From Ilex aquifolium (taxonomy: Eukaryota > Streptophyta > Magnoliopsida > Aquifoliales > Aquifoliaceae), in contig OX637406.1 of the NCBI GenBank assembly GCA_951799425.1, forward strand, positions 25,166,390 to 25,230,389: a stretch of DNA of 64,000 nucleotides, given 5' to 3'. Numbering within the stretch: the stretch's first letter is position 1; each line of letters begins with the position of its first letter. The notes beneath the pieces were generated by a model. It had not been told where the DNA came from. It saw only the letters and a list, made by a program, of their open reading frames with translations, and made no database searches. Positions 61,041 through 64,000 of the stretch are shown piece after piece. Position numbers and translations under genes: made by a program.

Positions 61041-61658
61041 GTGCGTGGATTAATCAATTGTCATTAATACCACCAGCTAACCTAAGAAGTTGTTGTGGGA
61101 TGGTTTATATATATCAGACCTACCGGTTGTCTTGCCAGTAACATGGAAGTTAATTGCTGTAAGGTAGCATTTCCAGTATTTAACCGATATAAAGCATATG
61201 GGATCCTCTAAACTGAAGGGTATCTTATATATTATTGTCATTAGCGAGCTTATCTCTGCATTTAACTTAATTAAACTAGTTATCAATCTAAGCTCACATC
61301 ACAAGCTATCAACTGTTATAATGCGTTAAACAACTTTACTGTTTTTATTTTAAATTATAAGTTACTCAAACTCTTCGTGGGATCGATACTTGGACTTAAA
61401 ATCGAGAAAACTACAATTCGACCACTTATACTTAGGTGTATAATTAATATAATTTAGATCACAAAAAAGTGTGAATCATGTGTTATCCAGATATTCCTGT
61501 ATCAGAGAATTAATGGAATTTATTTCTCTCACTTCCTTGTTTTCTCCTGGGTGTTTGGCAATATTGAAAATATTTAGTTCAAGAGTCATATTCCCGAAAG
61601 TTAATTTCATGACTCCATTCCTGCAATTGATTAGTGCATTTGAAGTTTCTAGGAAGGG

Positions 61659-62213
61659 TCAGCCAAGAATAACGAGAATTTGATTCTCTGAATGCATTGC
61701 TGGTTGAGTATCTAGAACAATGAAGTCAACAAGAAAGACAAAGTTGTCCACTTGGACAAGTACATCTTCAACAATGCCCATGGGAATTTTGACAGATCTG
61801 TCTGTCAACTGGAGTGTGACACAAGTGGGTTTTAGTTCACCCAGATCCAATTGCTGGTAGACAGAGAAATGAAGCAAATTGACACAGGCTCCAAGATCTA
61901 ACAGTGCTAGTTCTATTTTGAAGTTTCCAATGACACATGCCACAATTGGACACCCTGGTTCCTTGTATTTTGGAGGGGTTTTGTGTTGAAGTAGGGCATT
62001 GACTTGTTCTGTCAAGAAGGCCCTTTCTTGGACATTCTGGCTTCTTTTGACTGTGCACAAGTCTTTCAGAAACTTGGCATAAGATGGAACCTGCTTGATT
62101 GCATCCAGAAGTGGGATATTGATCTTTACTTGCTTAAAAAGCTCATAAATATTTGGCTGGTTATTCAACTTCTGTACTGTTTTGAGTCTATGATTGCTCT
62201 GGGTCCTGTTCAA
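61659..62213 (-). pseudogene. Fossil protease region of element Y
   Basis: It contains IPLLDAIKQVPSYAKFLKDLC and the aspartic protease block LALLDLGACVNLLHFSVYQQL, with VDFIVLDT after it, in the usual place between gag and RT for Athila/Tat elements. Confidence 0.8.
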
Positions 62214-62299
62214 TCATAGGTTCAGGTTCTTCTTCAATCACAAGTTCAGGCTCTACTGGTGCAGTGACAGTGATTGACTCAGGTTTTGGCTTTTGAATT

Positions 62300-63700
62300 A
62301 ACATGTCTCTTATGGTTTTATCAATCACCTTGCCACTTCTTAGTGTAGTGACAACTTAGGCTTGGTCTTGTGGGTTTTCCATGATTAAAGGATTTTCCAC
62401 ATGGAATTGGCCTTGCAGTTGTTTTAGTTGGGCAGGAAACTTGTCTTTCTCATGTGTGGTCATGGATTGGGTCAACTTTTGGATGTGGCTTTTAAGATCC
62501 TCGAAAGACTGGGTGGTTTGTGCTTTAAAATCAGTAAAAGTCAGAGTGGAACTATTGTTGTAGTTCATTTGGATTTGCATAAACTAATTCAGTGTGTCCT
62601 CAAGACTCCTCTTTTGTGGTGGTTGGTATGGTTGGTATGTGGGAGGTCCTTGAGGTGGTGGTTGTGAACGTTATCGTGGATTCATGGGAATTGGTTGTGT
62701 GTTTCTCCAACTGAAGTTCGGGTGATTCCGTCACCCTGGATTATATGTTTCAGAATACGAGTTGGAGTAAGGCTTGTTGAAGTTGGAAATTACATTTGTT
62801 TGTTCCAACAAGACTTCTTTGAATGCCAGAATGGTGGGACACTCCCCAGTAGGGTGTCCTGTCAGCGCATAAATCCCACACACTTGTTCTGTGGAAGGGC
62901 CAACATCAACTTGATAGACCTTTTTCATCTCTAAGGCTTCAAGCTTTCGAGACAGGGTGGACATTTTTGCTCTTAGGTCATCATCTTCTTTCAAGACATG
63001 CTTACCCGCTTGGGAAGTAGATGGTCTGGCTTCAACAGTGGTAAGAGAGGCTGAGTCCCACATCTGAGAACTATCAGATATGGTGTCAAAAAAATTGAAT
63101 GCCTCCTCTGGAATCTTTCCCATGAATTCTCCTTGAGCCATCATTTCGACAAACTGACGTAGTCTAGTGGGCAAGGAGTCATAAAAAAAATCCTACCAAA
63201 GTCCAATTTTTAAAAGCATGGTGTGGGCAGGGCTGGAGAAGATCCTTGAATCTCTCCCAACATTGGTAAAAGGTCTCTCCTTCTTTAATCGAAAAATTCA
63301 TGATTTGCCTTTTGAGTGCATTAGTGCGGTGTAGAGGAAAAAAATTTCTGAAGAATTCATTCTGTAATGCCTGTCAGTCAGGTATTGAATGGGCTTTTAA
63401 AGAATTTAGTCATTGTCTAGCTTTGTCCTTTAAAGAAAAAGGAAAAAGTTTCAACTTGGCTAGCTCAGTGTTGTCTTGAAATGTTCCACATACTTCCTCA
63501 AAATCTTTTATGTGCAAATATGAATTTTCAGATTCGAGTCCATGAAATTGAGGTAGTAGTTGCACTGTCCCCGCCTTTATATTAAAGAGGGGCGCATTTG
63601 TAGGAAACACAAAACAAGAGGGGACACTATTTCTTGTGCGATGTAAGTAATCCCGTAAAGTGCGAATGTTGGGCACTTCCCCTTCTCTTAAAGGGACTTC
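62300..63700 (-). pseudogene. Fossil gag region of element Y
   Basis: It starts near 63676 with MPNIRTLRDYLHRTRNSVPS and contains FNIKAGTVQLLPQFHGLESE.., LKLFPFSLKDKA and, nearer 63.1 kb, RLRQFVEMMAQGEFMGK. A zinc-knuckle-like CGIYALTGHPTGECP lies near 62.85 kb. This is the Athila/Tat-type gag. It is broken several times. Confidence 0.82.
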
Positions 63701-63946
63701 TCATTTTCTCTCAATATTTGTCATACTATTGTCAAAAGAGTCTGCTACTGATCTAGGTGAAGATGGCTCAGACTGATCTACAAACCCAACAGATTCTGTC
63801 GGCAAATTTTGAAAGTGAGGATCGTTCTCAAACATAAAAGAAAAATTATAAACAGTAAAAAATATATATATACAAATGAAGGTCTTTTTACCTTTTACTT
63901 TAAAACACCTTTTTGGTTCCCCGTCAACGACGCCAAAAACTTGACT

Positions 63947-64000
63947 TGATCCGAAATGTGTACACCCAAGTGCAGGCAGTCAATTTGTAGTAATAATCCG
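63947..64000 (-). repeat. First bases of the 5' LTR of element Y
   Basis: The 54 bases to the window end match 41042-41095 with only a few differences, which identifies 41042-42836 as the partner LTR. Confidence 0.85.

Larger units (their letters stand above)
59711..61463 (+). mobile_element. Solo LTR (S2) inserted in element Y
   Basis: It runs TGTGTTGATT..TTAGATCACA, 1753 bp, flanked by AAAAA on both sides (59706-59710 and 61464-61468) as the 5-bp target duplication. The pol region of Y resumes on each side. It contains a TATAAATA box (60079-60086, + strand), an AAAG-rich tract (about 60147-60186) and an end region ATTCGACCACTTATACTTAGG typical of plant LTR ends. The superfamily cannot be fixed without an internal region. 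Confidence 0.8.
41042..64000 (-). mobile_element. Large Ty3/gypsy element Y (Athila/Tat type), runs past the window
   Basis: Left end: its 3' LTR (41042-42836). Right end: the first 54 bases of its 5' LTR (63947-64000), which match 41042 onward (TGATCCGAAATGTGTA..). Just inside the 5' LTR is the TTTTTGGCGTCGTTGACGGG-type leader typical of Athila/Tat elements (- strand). Order on the - strand: gag (about 63.7-62.3 kb), protease (about 62.2-61.7), RT, RNase H, integrase (about 59.6-56.7), then an extra ORF (about 45.75-44.6). It is interrupted by chromovirus Z and solo LTR S2. It sits inside element W. It is broken in about ten or more places. Confidence 0.85.

Overview
This is a transposon-rich stretch of a flowering-plant nuclear genome, probably a eudicot. 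The evidence is an A+T-rich background, plant lineages of Ty1/copia and Ty3/gypsy elements, a plant-type Helitron, MITEs, a tRNA-derived SINE, and one ordinary plant gene with plant splice signals. The species cannot be named from the sequence alone. No rRNA or tRNA genes and no bacterial-type features were seen.

Layout. (a) 1-6017: an old autonomous Helitron on the + strand whose 5' end lies outside the window. It carries a decayed Rep/helicase gene with one intron and a clear hairpin + CTAG 3' end. That 3' end and the flanking DNA are duplicated as a 439-bp tandem repeat (5850-6727). (b) 6728-10982: no recognised gene. (c) 10983-17204: a small MITE split by an old Ty1/copia element (11087-17123). 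(d) 17253-24260: the only convincing host gene, an ARP1-like RRM RNA-binding protein on the - strand. Its 4.6-kb third intron is packed with small elements: a Helitron end, MITEs, a hAT-like element and a SINE. (e) 24387-27294: intergenic DNA with MITEs and a curious poly(A)-tailed element carrying two snRNA-type promoter signatures. (f) 27295-37778: an old copia-type LTR element (X) with gag and a second unusual ORF but no visible pol. Its 5' LTR is split by a solo Ty3/gypsy LTR. (g) 38475 onward: a related copia element (W), interrupted at 41042 by a large Ty3/gypsy element of Athila/Tat type (Y, - strand) that runs past the window end. (h) Y itself contains a young Ty3 chromovirus (Z, 47698-56684) and another solo LTR (59711-61463).

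Order of events from the nesting: W, then Y into W, then Z and the 59.7-kb solo LTR into Y. X is independent and later received its own solo LTR. Z is the youngest by LTR identity; the 11-17 kb copia element, X and the Helitron are old.

Most noteworthy observations: (1) LTRs of several unrelated families here share one layout, arrays of 10-bp palindromes (GTACCGGTAC, CGTTCGAACG, CGTCCGGACG, CGCTCGAGCG) upstream of a TATAAATA-type box. (2) Element Y repeats that layout internally, directly upstream of an extra ORF after pol, which suggests a dedicated internal promoter; element X shows a weaker parallel. (3) A retroposon-like unit at 25174-25504 carries two copies of a USE + TATA pair at the spacing known for plant Pol III snRNA promoters.
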